Shown in pieces: positions 1 to 8,707 of a DNA stretch of 64,000 nucleotides; the stretch's first letter is position 1; each line of letters opens with the position of its first letter. The DNA lies in contig CAZSIT010000012.1 of NCBI GenBank assembly GCA_964607165.1, positions 1 to 64,000 on the forward strand, written 5' to 3'. Position numbers and translations under genes: made by a program. This DNA comes from DSPP01 sp964607165. GTDB lineage: Bacteria > Zixibacteria > MSB-5A5 > DSPP01. The notes beneath the pieces were generated by a model, which saw only the letters and a list, made by a program, of their open reading frames with translations, did no database searches and had not been told where the DNA came from.

Positions 1-100
1 CTGGGAATCGGGCAGCGTGGCAAAGGGGTATCGCTCGGCGGATGTCGGTGATTCCGGTGTTGGGTTACGTCAGGTCATAATGCTGCCTCACCCTGTAGTC

Positions 101-149
101 CCTCTCCATTGTATGGAGAGGGACGGGCGAACACGAGGTTCGCCCCTAC
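101..149. repeat. Two adjacent small hairpins in an intergenic stretch
   Basis: Positions 101-121 form a 9-bp stem (CCTCTCCAT / ATGGAGAGG). Positions 125-149 form a second hairpin reading GGGCGAACAC...GTTCGCCCCTAC. Both types recur elsewhere in the window, near 4.7, 16.8-17.3, 35.6-35.9 and 36.4-36.6 kb. No gene is supported in 1-318; the open frames there have no recognisable product. Confidence 0.8.
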
Positions 150-318
150 GAAAAAAACAGAGATTAGCAAAGACAAAACAATTTTTCCTTTCTTTTTGTC
201 CGAGGGAAACCTTCGTCCCTCTACTAATAGCGGGGGAGTTGTTTTTGCCTCAAAAAGGCAACGGATTTTGCGGGGTTGCCATTAAAGGGGGGAAAGTTTA
301 GATTAGAGAAAATGAGAT

Positions 319-2298
319 ATGGCCAAGAAAGAAGATAAAAACCCGGAATTGACCGGGCCGCAAAAGGGTGACTTCATTCCTCCACCGGAGGAGTTGGAGG
401 CGCAAATTGAAGCTTCAGCAGAAGCTTTGCCGGAGCAGGAGGATTTTTGGCGGCCTCCGGTTCGCTTTGGCAGCATACCTGTTGAGAAAAATCCCTTAGG
501 GTTTGACTCTCGCCGAAAATATTTCAAACTTTTTCCTTACGTTCCACTCCCAACGCAGGTTGTTGAGCGTGTTTCTTTTGGCCATCCGCAGCTTGAACCA
601 AACCGACTCTTTTGGGGCGACAATCTGCACGTGATGCGGCAACTTCCTCCGGAGAGTATCGACCTTATTTACATCGACCCGCCTTTCTTCTCTGGTCGTC
701 AGTATAACGCCATCTTCGGCGACCAGAACGAGCTTCGTTCCTACTCTGACATCTGGAAAGATGGAATGCCTGGATATCTCATTTGGCTCAATGCTAGATT
801 GTATGAGATGAAACGGTTGCTCAAGAAGACCGGCAGTATCTATGTTCACATAGATTGGCACGCGGGTCACTACGTCAAATGCGAAATGGACAAAATTTTT
901 GGCCATCAGAACTTTAGGAATGAAATAACTTGGAGAAGAGGAACACCTGTTGCAGGCAAAGTCAAGTCGAAAACATTCCCACGTGATACTGATTATCTTT
1001 TCTATTATTCCAAAACAGAGGACGCTATTCACACAAACCTCTATGGTGAGTATAGTGAACAGTACATAGACAATTATTTCAAGCACGTCGACAAGGATGG
1101 AAGACGGTACCGTCTGCAAACACTCGGTAACTACAGCGAAGCATCAAAAGCAGAATTCCGCAAACTGGGCAGAATATACACCAGTAAATATGGCAAAGAG
1201 GCATAGATCCAGTATCTTGACGAGTCAAAGGGGACACTGATTGATGACATCTGGATTGATATCATCGGAGTTCACAGTATGGCGTTTCAACAGAAGGCTT
1301 CAGCGGAACGGCTCGGCTATCCCACTCAAAAGCCTGAAGGACTCCTTGAACGAGTCATCAAAGCGTCCTCTAACGAAGGTGACGTTGTTGCTGACTTCTT
1401 TTGTGGAGGCGGGACCACGCCTACAGTTGCACAGCGACTGAAACGTAAGTGGATTGCTTGCGATCAGTCCCGTGTAGCAGTAGCGATCACAGCTGACCGT
1501 ATTAGCCAAATTGTTGAAAAAGAAGTCGGCAGCTTGTTCAAGGTTCCTGACTTCACTGTCGAGCATTGGGGCATTTACGAAGCGGAGCGGCTTTCAAAAA
1601 TGCCACCGGGTCAATTTCAGGAATTTGTCATTCGAGCGTTTGGTGCTGTTCCAGATAATTCTCATTCAAACATTCACGGTTACAAAGGGGCAATCCCCAT
1701 TTCGGTCGGCGAGCCAAGTCAGCGCTCCGCTGTCTCGGCCCAGGATGTCGAGAACTTTGCCAATGCCATAAGAAAAACCATCCGTTATCAACAGGATAAT
1801 CTGCGCGACGGCATTATGCTCGCATGGGCCTTCCGCCCCGATGCCGTGAAAGCTGCCGAACGTTTGCGGGAAATGGAGCAGACCGAGTTGAACTTTATAC
1901 GCTTGGAGCAAATCAGAATCGACTCACTCCGTTTCCGAGAACACGTTGCCGCTCTTTCCACCGACCACGCGGATTACGCAAATTTTCTTACGTTCGTTCA
2001 ACCGCCGAAAGTCGAAGTTGGCTGGAAGCGAATTTCATCCCGTAACTACAAGTTTGATGTATCCGAAACCATCGTTCTTAATCCCGGCGCAAGAATTATC
2101 AACGTTCAGTGGGATTTTGATTACGGAAAACGCTTTTCGAGCACTCCGGGATTTTCTTTCATCCGAGGGGCGAAGAAGGAGCCGGTTTTGCAGGTGCAGT
2201 ATGAATTCCCACGCACTGGCAAGTATCGTATCGCCTGCAAAGTTCAAGACGATATGGGCGGGGAAGGTATCTGGGTGGGAGAGGTTGAGGTAAGTTAA
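319..2298 (+). pseudogene. Type III-like DNA adenine methyltransferase (Mod) with an in-frame TAG
   Basis: The gene encodes a site-specific DNA methyltransferase of the beta class, the Mod subunit type of type III restriction-modification. Motif DPPF lies at residues 120-123 and the S-adenosylmethionine-binding motif DFFCGGGTT at about 359-367; this DPPF-first order is typical of beta-class amino-methylases. Codon 296 (1204-1206) is TAG, and the same frame continues with clearly homologous sequence to 2298, so one substitution divides an otherwise intact frame of about 659 residues. The region after about residue 430 is probably target recognition, with a beta-rich end. Translation could restart at ATG 1279, but that product would lack DPPF. 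The helicase gene follows after 3 nt, so the locus is one operon. Methylation is probably lost unless the TAG is a sequence error or is suppressed. Confidence 0.85.
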
Positions 2299-2301
2299 AC
2301 T

Positions 2302-4323
2302 ATGTTCAATGAATTCGCACGATACGAACAAGTATTTGCCGACTGGCGGCGGGATGGTTATCCGGGTGTAAAATCCGAAACGCACAAGTACATCGACTTT
2401 CTTTCAGACCCAGCGGACGACCAGCTTGCACGCCCCGGCACTCTCTGGCCCCATCAGTGGGAAGCGTTTCTGCGTATCGTCTATTCTTACGAAATACTTC
2501 GCAAAAAAGAAATTGGCGGCAATGGGCTTTTGCTCAACATAGTTACGGGCGGCGGAAAAACGGCCACGATTGCGACGATTGTCGCTTGGCTTCGAATTGC
2601 ACACGGCATCCAGAAATTCGTTTTGCTTTGCCCTAATCTTATTGTTCGCGACCGCTTGGAAGAGGATTTTGAAAAAGGGAAGGTGTTTAAAGACCGAGAC
2701 CTGCTCCCCGCTTGGTCCAATTATCAGCCCCAAGATTTTCCGCTTACCACCCTCGGTTCGGGCAAGGGCGGCGGCTGGTCAAGTTTATTAAGTGCGGATG
2801 TTATTCTTGGCAACATTCACCAATTTTATCAGAGCAACAAGAGCGGCCAGAGTAATCTTTCCGGCCTGATGAACGGGCCCGACTTTGCTCTTTTTAATGA
2901 TGAAGCCCACAACTCCCCGGCAGAGGAATACTACGCCACGCTTCAACGGATGCGGGAGAAAATTGTCCTGCGGGTTGACACAACGGCCACCCCCGATCGT
3001 GCCGATGGCCAGACCCCTGACAGTGATATGATTTACGAATACGGCGTGACCGATGCACTTGCTGACGTCATTATTAAAACGCCGGTTGTATATCAGCCCG
3101 ATATCAAGACCGTGCAGCTTACCTATACCGACGCTAAAACAGGCCAGCGGAAAGGTGTCGAAGAGATTGACTGGGCGGAGGTTGACCGGCTCGGCCTGAG
3201 CGCAACGCAATGGGTAACCGATGATGAGCCGATGCGCCAACAAATGGCCATAGCGCTTCGCCGCTTTGAGGAACAGGAACGCCGGGCGAAAAGCCGGTAC
3301 CAGCCGATTCTGTTTGTAATCGCCGTCTGCAAAGCGGATGCGGATAAAGCAGCCATCACGCTCAACAAATTCTTCAAAGTAAAAACCCTTTTGGTCACCG
3401 AAGATAGCGATGAAGCCGACCGGCAAAAGGCGGGAGAACTTGGAAAAGAGCAAAAAACCGCCAATCCATATAAAGCTGTCGTAAGCGTGCTGATGCTTCG
3501 GGAGGGATGGGACGTGCCGGAGGTCGGCGTTATTTTGTTGCTAAGAAAATTCAGCAGTAAAGTGTACGGCCAGCAGGTTATAGGCAGAGGTTTGCGCCGG
3601 GTACGAACAAAAGGCGTCCTTGCAAGCGAGCCGCAAATTTGCGCAGCTGTCGATCATCCCAAACTTGACCACCAGTGGCTGTGGAACATCTTTGGCAGCA
3701 AAGTGAGGCATAACGTTCTCATTGACGAGACATTCGATGAGACCGAAGACCTCCCGCCGCCACCGCCGAAGCAAGAATTGGCCAATCCACAAAACGTCAT
3801 CGATGTTCCCGAACGCGATCCTTCTCTTGTGGATGATGGGCAATTCGAACTTGGCCCCATCGAGGCCCCGCCCGAACCGCTTAAGAATTGGGAGGAGTTG
3901 CTTGCAGGTATTCAATATGACACCACGGTCGCAGAGATAACAAAAGTTGAAATTACGGGTGTAATCGGGAAAGAACTTGCGGGTGAGCGTTGGAAAACTT
4001 TTCACAGCGCACCCGAAATTCCCCAAGGCGATACTCAAACTTCCGTTGAAATCACCGATGACAGGATTCGGGAAACAATTAAAGAACGAATTCTCGACAT
4101 GGCCGAGGAATTTACGATTGAAGCAGGATACGCGGCCGCATTCAAAAGCCAGGTCTACAGTGCCCTTATAAAGCATGTTCGTGAAAAGTTTCTTGGCGGC
4201 ACATCTTTGGGGCTTGCAGAACGGGACGCGCTTATGTTTGCCTGGAAGATGCTACCAGCGGTCCGAAAACATGTTCGGGGAATTCCGGGGCTGATTGGAG
4301 GGATTGTCGTATATGGCAATTAG
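2302..4323 (+). CDS. DEAD/DEAH helicase, Res-like subunit of a type III-like restriction system
   Basis: This 673-residue superfamily 2 helicase has Walker A TGGGKT at residues 82-87, a DEAH box at 200-203 and a motif VI-like QQVIGRGLRR at about 424-433, preceded by REGWDVPEV. This set is typical of the translocase part of type III Res subunits. The usual C-terminal nuclease domain is missing; a small nuclease gene overlaps the 3' end instead. The start at 2302 follows GAGGTAAG. The gene reads through intact, unlike the methylase in front of it. The family assignment rests on motifs and gene order; other restriction helicases with separate nuclease subunits are possible. Confidence 0.85.
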   Translation: MFNEFARYEQVFADWRRDGYPGVKSETHKYIDFLSDPADDQLARPGTLWPHQWEAFLRIVYSYEILRKKEIGGNGLLLNIVTGGGKTATIATIVAWLRIAHGIQKFVLLCPNLIVRDRLEEDFEKGKVFKDRDLLPAWSNYQPQDFPLTTLGSGKGGGWSSLLSADVILGNIHQFYQSNKSGQSNLSGLMNGPDFALFNDEAHNSPAEEYYATLQRMREKIVLRVDTTATPDRADGQTPDSDMIYEYGVTDALADVIIKTPVVYQPDIKTVQLTYTDAKTGQRKGVEEIDWAEVDRLGLSATQWVTDDEPMRQQMAIALRRFEEQERRAKSRYQPILFVIAVCKADADKAAITLNKFFKVKTLLVTEDSDEADRQKAGELGKEQKTANPYKAVVSVLMLREGWDVPEVGVILLLRKFSSKVYGQQVIGRGLRRVRTKGVLASEPQICAAVDHPKLDHQWLWNIFGSKVRHNVLIDETFDETEDLPPPPPKQELANPQNVIDVPERDPSLVDDGQFELGPIEAPPEPLKNWEELLAGIQYDTTVAEITKVEITGVIGKELAGERWKTFHSAPEIPQGDTQTSVEITDDRIRETIKERILDMAEEFTIEAGYAAAFKSQVYSALIKHVREKFLGGTSLGLAERDALMFAWKMLPAVRKHVRGIPGLIGGIVVYGN

Positions 4324-4666
4324 CAAACACGGCGAGTATCAAAATCCCAAGAAAAGCCCGTATAACTTTGAACGCTACCAAAGCGATATGGAGCGGCGGA
4401 TGATGGAACGGTTGGAAGACGACCCTGTTGTAAGACGCTGGATGAAACGTCATGGCATTTCCATTCCTTGGATTGATAGCCAGAAACACCAACGGCGTTA
4501 TGTTCCGGATTTTCTTGTCGAGTATAGTGACGGCCGCAAAACCCTCATCGAAGTCAAAGACCCAAGCCGAATCGACTCAGATGACGTGAAACGCAAACGC
4601 AAGGCGGCGGAAATGTGGTGCAAGCAACGGCGAATGGAATATGAAATAGCAACCATTTCACATTAA
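4313..4666 (+). CDS. Standalone PD-(D/E)XK nuclease, probable cleavage subunit
   Basis: This is a 117-residue protein with the pattern YVPDFLVE...LIEVKD: P65, D66, E80 and K82 match the PD-(D/E)XK nuclease core. It resembles the nuclease domain fused to Res in ordinary type III systems and the N-terminal domain of TnsA. I chose ATG 4313, which overlaps the helicase stop by 11 nt; an upstream TTG at 4295 is in frame but less likely. The overlap implies translational coupling, so the nuclease probably works with the helicase. Basic residues after 90 may contact DNA. Function is inferred from motif and context. Confidence 0.75.
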   Translation: MAISKHGEYQNPKKSPYNFERYQSDMERRMMERLEDDPVVRRWMKRHGISIPWIDSQKHQRRYVPDFLVEYSDGRKTLIEVKDPSRIDSDDVKRKRKAAEMWCKQRRMEYEIATISH

Positions 4667-4674
4667 AACAGAAA

Positions 4675-4700
4675 GGGCGAACACGCCGGTTCGCCCCTAC
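4675..4700. repeat. GGGCGAAC/GTTCGCCCCTAC hairpin repeat
   Basis: The sequence GGGCGAACACGCC then GGTTCGCCCCTAC forms an 8-bp stem. It closely matches copies at 125-149 and 16933-16958. It lies directly after the restriction locus and before the sigma factor gene. A weaker TTCCCC/GGGGAA inverted repeat follows near 4736-4757. Confidence 0.85.
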
Positions 4701-4808
4701 AATTTGACCACGTTTTTAAACTTCTTCGCTAAATTCCCCATTGCGTTGCGGGGAAGGGAAAAGGCTTTACTTTTTGGGCCGGGCACTCTACTTTTAAGGT
4801 GAGTGTTT

Positions 4809-5378
4809 ATGGCCGCCAATCACAAGGAATTTGAAGAGCTGGCGATTCCGCATACCGATGCGCTTTTGCGCACGGCTTTGCGGATGACCAGAAACCAATC
4901 CGACGCCGAGGATTTGGTGCAGGAGGCTTTCCTCAAAGCCTACCGCTTTTTCCACCGCTTTGAGCGGGGAACCAACATCCGCGCCTGGCTTTTCAAAATA
5001 ATGACCAATCTTTTTATCAACAGCTACCGCAATCGGGCCAAACGGCCGCAGGAGACCTCCTTCGACGAAGTGGAAGAGAATTTCCTCTATAACAAACTGG
5101 CGGAGGAAGGGCGGGCGGGAACTAATCCGGAAAAGGAACTGTTTGATAAACTGTACACCGACGAAGTCCAACAGGTGTTGGACCGATTGCCGGAAGAGTT
5201 TAGAATGGTAGTTATGTTGAATTTTGTGGAAGGATTTGCGTATCAAGAGATTGCGGAAATTATGGGGATTGAGCTGGGGACGGTGAAATCGCGGCTGCAT
5301 CGCGGGCGTAAGATGCTGCAAAAAGGCTTGTGGGAACACGCCAAGAAAGCGGGGTACGTGAAGGAACGTAGCGAATGA
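4809..5378 (+). CDS. ECF-family RNA polymerase sigma factor
   Basis: This 189-residue sigma-70 factor has region 2 (SDAEDLVQEAFLKAYR, about residues 35-50, then the RAWLF/NLFIN segment) and region 4 (LPEEFRMVVMLNFVEG, then a helix-turn-helix around YQEIAEIMGI and GTVKSRLHRGRKML). Region 3 is absent, which is diagnostic of the ECF group. ATG 4809 is preferred over GTG 4803 because AAGGTGAG is correctly spaced before it. The stop overlaps the start of the next gene, which encodes a zinc-binding anti-sigma factor, so the pair forms an RpoE/SigW-type envelope-stress switch. The inducing signal cannot be read from sequence. Confidence 0.95.
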   Translation: MAANHKEFEELAIPHTDALLRTALRMTRNQSDAEDLVQEAFLKAYRFFHRFERGTNIRAWLFKIMTNLFINSYRNRAKRPQETSFDEVEENFLYNKLAEEGRAGTNPEKELFDKLYTDEVQQVLDRLPEEFRMVVMLNFVEGFAYQEIAEIMGIELGTVKSRLHRGRKMLQKGLWEHAKKAGYVKERSE

Positions 5379-6151
5379 TTGATTGCCGAAAGGCCGCTTT
5401 ACATCTTTACGAATACATCGACCGGGAACTGGACAGCCAGGCGGCGGCGGAAGTTGAAGCGCATATAAAACTTTGCAGCCCCTGCTTCAAGGAGTATGAT
5501 TTAGAAGCCAAACTAAAGGAATTCGTCCATCGAAAAGCGGCGGCTTGTCCGGGGACGGAAGAGTTGAAAACACGGATTTTGGCGGAATTACAAAAGATAG
5601 CCGCCGAGCCGGTGGAGCGGGGAAGAAGGATTTGGCTCTGGACCGGCGGGTTAGCCGCGGCCGCGGCTTTGATTTTCCTTTTTGTCTTCGGCCTCCCGCA
5701 TCTCGGCGGCGGGCCGGACCCGATGATAGTTCAGGCGGCGACGGAACATCAAAATCATCTGCTGGCGAGCGTCGCGAAGCTGCCGGAAGGAATTTCCGTC
5801 GATTCAGCCAATTCCATTCTTGAAGCACAAATCGGCTTTGACCCGGAGGTAACTTATTTTAAGCACATCTGGCCGGAGATAAGAGCTTTTCACGCCGCGA
5901 AGTGGAACGGCCGCTCGGCGGCCTGCCTTTACTTCGCGCCGGAGGGGGAAGAGGGAATTTCATTGTTAATCTGCCAAGATGCTTCCGGGTGGATGCCGAG
6001 AGGAAAGAAGGTCCGGCGCAGCGGAAAAGAATATGTTTTGGCTTCGCATAACGGCTGCCTGATGGTTTTCTGGACGTGGGAGGGGATGCTTTGCTGCGCG
6101 GTTGGAAAAGAGCCCGAAGAGAAGCTTTTGAATTTTACCGGATCGGTTTAA
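5375..6151 (+). CDS. Membrane-anchored zinc-finger anti-sigma factor
   Basis: This 258-residue protein has an N-terminal zinc-binding anti-sigma (ZAS) motif, HIKLCSPC (HxxxCxxC), at about residues 30-37. One transmembrane helix follows at about 85-110 (WLWTGGLAAAAALIFLF), then an extracytoplasmic domain of about 145 residues. It starts within ATGA, overlapping the sigma factor stop, so the two are coupled. By family knowledge the ZAS domain binds the cognate ECF sigma factor on the cytoplasmic side; the outer domain presumably senses the signal. I do not recognise the outer domain. Confidence 0.9.
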   Translation: MIDCRKAALHLYEYIDRELDSQAAAEVEAHIKLCSPCFKEYDLEAKLKEFVHRKAAACPGTEELKTRILAELQKIAAEPVERGRRIWLWTGGLAAAAALIFLFVFGLPHLGGGPDPMIVQAATEHQNHLLASVAKLPEGISVDSANSILEAQIGFDPEVTYFKHIWPEIRAFHAAKWNGRSAACLYFAPEGEEGISLLICQDASGWMPRGKKVRRSGKEYVLASHNGCLMVFWTWEGMLCCAVGKEPEEKLLNFTGSV

Positions 6152-6295
6152 GACTTAAAGTAAAACTTTAATCATCAGCACAATGCCATTCTATCGCCCG
6201 AATGGAAAGCGCCTTAATTTTCCCGGAAAATAGCCCGTAAGCTAAAAAGGGGGTTGCGCTATCGGTTTTCGGTGTTACATTTAAAGCAAGGCTTT

Positions 6296-7027
6296 ATGAA
6301 TAACTCCGAGCGCGCTTTAGTGGTTTTGGCCCGAGAGCCGGAAGAGGGGAAGGTTAAATCCCGGCTTAATTCGGACCTTTCCGCTCATGATACTTTTGAA
6401 TTGTATCAAGCGTTTGTGCTGGATACGTTACAATTGGCGTTATCAACAGAAGTCGGGCATCTTTTTGTGGCCTGCCTGGCGAACGGCCCCAAAACCCATT
6501 TAAATGAACTTATTAAAAATCTCTCCGCAGAACTGAAGGGGAAGAAACGGGAGAGCCTGAAAGAGAAGCTGGTATTAATTGACCAGAAGGGAAATCATCT
6601 GGGGGAGCGGTTAAATGAGACCTTTCGGCAGGTTTTTAAGGAAGGATATGAGAAAGTGGTTGTCATCGGCATCGACAGCCCCAGCTTGCCGAGAAAATCC
6701 CTGGAGCATGCCTTTAAGGTCTTGCACAAGAAAGACGTGGTGCTGGGCCCCACGCTGGACGGCAGCTACTATCTAATCGGGCTGAAAAAACCGTGTCCCA
6801 AGCTGTTTGAAAATATCCCATGGGACACCGGAGCAGTTTACAAGGTAACGGTTGAGCAATTAAAGAAGCTGGGTCTGGCCTGGGAGGAGCTGGAGCTTTG
6901 GTATGATGTGGACACCGCAGACGACTTGGAATTTTTAGTGCGGGACATCAATCAACTGCGTCTGGCGGGGGATGAGAAAAGTCTGAAGCATTCCGAAGAG
7001 ATTCTGGCCAAAATTTTAAAAACTTAA
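6296..7027 (+). CDS. TIGR04282/DUF2064-family glycosyltransferase-like protein
   Basis: This 243-residue protein has the family start ALVVLAREPEEGKVKSRL, followed by GIDSPSLP and LGPTLDGSYYLIGLKKP, which match a nucleotide-diphospho-sugar transferase fold. Its substrate is unknown. ATG 6296 is preferred to the upstream in-frame codon at 6254 because the family begins at this point and a GCAAGG ribosome site precedes it. The stop overlaps the next start (TAATGA), making a tight run with the creatininase-like gene and ribA. Region 6152-6295 before it holds only a short AT-rich inverted repeat. Confidence 0.85.
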   Translation: MNNSERALVVLAREPEEGKVKSRLNSDLSAHDTFELYQAFVLDTLQLALSTEVGHLFVACLANGPKTHLNELIKNLSAELKGKKRESLKEKLVLIDQKGNHLGERLNETFRQVFKEGYEKVVVIGIDSPSLPRKSLEHAFKVLHKKDVVLGPTLDGSYYLIGLKKPCPKLFENIPWDTGAVYKVTVEQLKKLGLAWEELELWYDVDTADDLEFLVRDINQLRLAGDEKSLKHSEEILAKILKT

Positions 7028-7749
7028 TGAGGTTAGCCCAGCTTACCTGGCAAGAATTCGCTGAAATCGTTCCCTCGCAGCGGGACGCAGCGATTCTTCC
7101 GGTCGGCACCATCGAAGCGCACGGGGTCACCTCGCTGGCGACCGATGTTTTTATTCCTGAAAAAATTGCCGAAGAGATAGCCGACCGGCTGAAGGCGGTT
7201 GTTCTTCCCTCGGTTCCTTACGGTCTTACCCGTTCGCTGTACGGCTATCCCGGCTCGCTTACGGTTAAGCCCTCAAGTTTTGAAGGATACGTTTCGGAAA
7301 TTTTGGATTCCTGCGCCTATCACAAATTCAAGAAAGTGGTCGTCTTAAACGGCCACGGCGGGAACAATGACAGCTTAAAAAGGGTTTGTCAGGAAGGGTT
7401 CTACCGCACCGGGTTGAAAATAGCTTTGGTGCACTGGTGGCTTTTGGCGGGCGAAGTTTGCCGCGAAGTGTATGGACAAGAGGGCGGACATGCGGCTTTG
7501 GATGAGAATGCTTTTATGCTCGCCTTTTGGCCAAATTTGGTGAAAAAAGAGCGGTACAAACCGGAGATGGTTTACTTGCACGAAGGAGCAGGAGAGGTGT
7601 ATCCGAATCCAGGCTCGATAATCATTTACAAAGAGGGAGAGGGGTATTTGGATTTTGACGAGAACAAAGCTAAAAAATATGCTCGGGGGGCTATCGCCAA
7701 AGTCGGAGAATTTCTCGAAGACGTTTTCAAACGCTGGGAGAAAATTTAG
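7027..7749 (+). CDS. Creatininase-family amidohydrolase
   Basis: This 240-residue protein carries the metal-binding signatures of the family: PVGTIEAHG near the N-terminus, TDVFIPEKIAEEIA, and LNGHGGNN near residue 115, plus GGHAALDENAF later. Members hydrolyse cyclic or linear amides; the family includes creatininase and MftE-like or FAPy-deformylase-like enzymes. The adjacent ribA suggests an ArfB-like role in riboflavin or deazaflavin precursor chemistry, but this is inference only. Both ends overlap neighbouring genes. Confidence 0.88.
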   Translation: MRLAQLTWQEFAEIVPSQRDAAILPVGTIEAHGVTSLATDVFIPEKIAEEIADRLKAVVLPSVPYGLTRSLYGYPGSLTVKPSSFEGYVSEILDSCAYHKFKKVVVLNGHGGNNDSLKRVCQEGFYRTGLKIALVHWWLLAGEVCREVYGQEGGHAALDENAFMLAFWPNLVKKERYKPEMVYLHEGAGEVYPNPGSIIIYKEGEGYLDFDENKAKKYARGAIAKVGEFLEDVFKRWEKI

Positions 7750-8477
7750 TGCCGCTTTCCAAAGCTGAAATCCAAAAAATTTTAGAGGAGAACAAAAACC
7801 ACCGCTGCCCGGACGAGGCGCTTTGCGTGCGGATAGTTGCCATGGCCAATCTTCCTTCCCGTTTCGGGCAGTTTCAAGTGGTCGCTTTTCACAACAACTT
7901 TGACAATCTGGATCACGCCGCCTTTCTGGCGGGCGATGTTTACGGCACTGAAAACGTTCCAGTTCGCCTCCATTCCGAATGTTTAACGGGTGATGTGGTC
8001 GGTTCTTTGCGCTGCGACTGCCGGGACCAGTTGGAAGGAGCCTTGCGCCATATTGGGGAAAAAAACTTCGGTGTTCTGCTCTATTTGCGTCAAGAGGGGA
8101 GAGGGATTGGGCTTTCCAACAAAATTAAAGCGTATGCTTTGCAGGAAGATGGCCTGGATACCGTCGATGCCAACCTGGCGCTCGGTTTTCGGGAAGATGA
8201 GCGGGATTACGGGATTGCGGCGCATATGCTCTATTCGCTCAAAATTCGTTCCATCAAATTGTTGACCAACAATCCGGAAAAAATCAAGCAGCTGACGGCT
8301 TTGAAAGTTAAAGTCGTGGAGCGGGTTCCTTTAATCATCCCTCCCAACGAGTTCAACCGGAAGTATCTGGAAACCAAGGCCGAGCGAGCGGCGCATCTTT
8401 TGGGCGACAAAAGCTCTTTGCGTTTTTTAGAGCAGATGGACGAGCTTTTGGTGGATGAGGATGGGAAATCGGGTTGA
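7749..8477 (+). CDS. ribA: GTP cyclohydrolase II
   Basis: This 242-residue enzyme opens the GTP ring in the first committed step of riboflavin synthesis. The zinc cysteines appear in SECLTGDVVGSLRCDC (C-x10-C-x-C), followed by LYLRQEGRGIGLSNKIKAY and the C-terminal LLTNNPEKI segment, all typical of RibA. There is no DHBP synthase (RibB) domain, and the length of about 240 is slightly above the usual monofunctional enzyme, with about 30 extra residues at the N-terminus. The start is GTG at 7749, overlapping the previous TAG. No other riboflavin gene is in the window. Confidence 0.95.
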   Translation: MPLSKAEIQKILEENKNHRCPDEALCVRIVAMANLPSRFGQFQVVAFHNNFDNLDHAAFLAGDVYGTENVPVRLHSECLTGDVVGSLRCDCRDQLEGALRHIGEKNFGVLLYLRQEGRGIGLSNKIKAYALQEDGLDTVDANLALGFREDERDYGIAAHMLYSLKIRSIKLLTNNPEKIKQLTALKVKVVERVPLIIPPNEFNRKYLETKAERAAHLLGDKSSLRFLEQMDELLVDEDGKSG

Positions 8478-8707
8478 CATAATTCCCCGGAGCAGCCCTT
8501 CGACTACGTTTGGGATAAAAAGCCCCTGGGCTACCCATTCGTGGTAATGGTTTTGATAGCGGAGATATTCAGGCCTCCGGTTTTGTGTGAGATATAGTTA
8601 CTATTAATAATTTGAGGATGGAAACCTTCCTCGACTTCGCTCGGAACAAGTAAAGGTTTACGCTACCCATAAGATACAAAAAAAGGCACGGCAGGAATTT
8701 CTCGATT
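8478..8707. other. Intergenic stretch with degraded repeats between convergent genes
   Basis: About 230 nt separate ribA from the leftward ABC permease gene. Fragments reading CCTTCGACTACGTTTGGGATAA and CTCGACTTCGCTCGGAACAAG are relatives of the CTCGACTACGCTCGGGATAAG unit found near 16.85 and 17.12 kb. No gene or clear terminator is seen. Confidence 0.6.
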
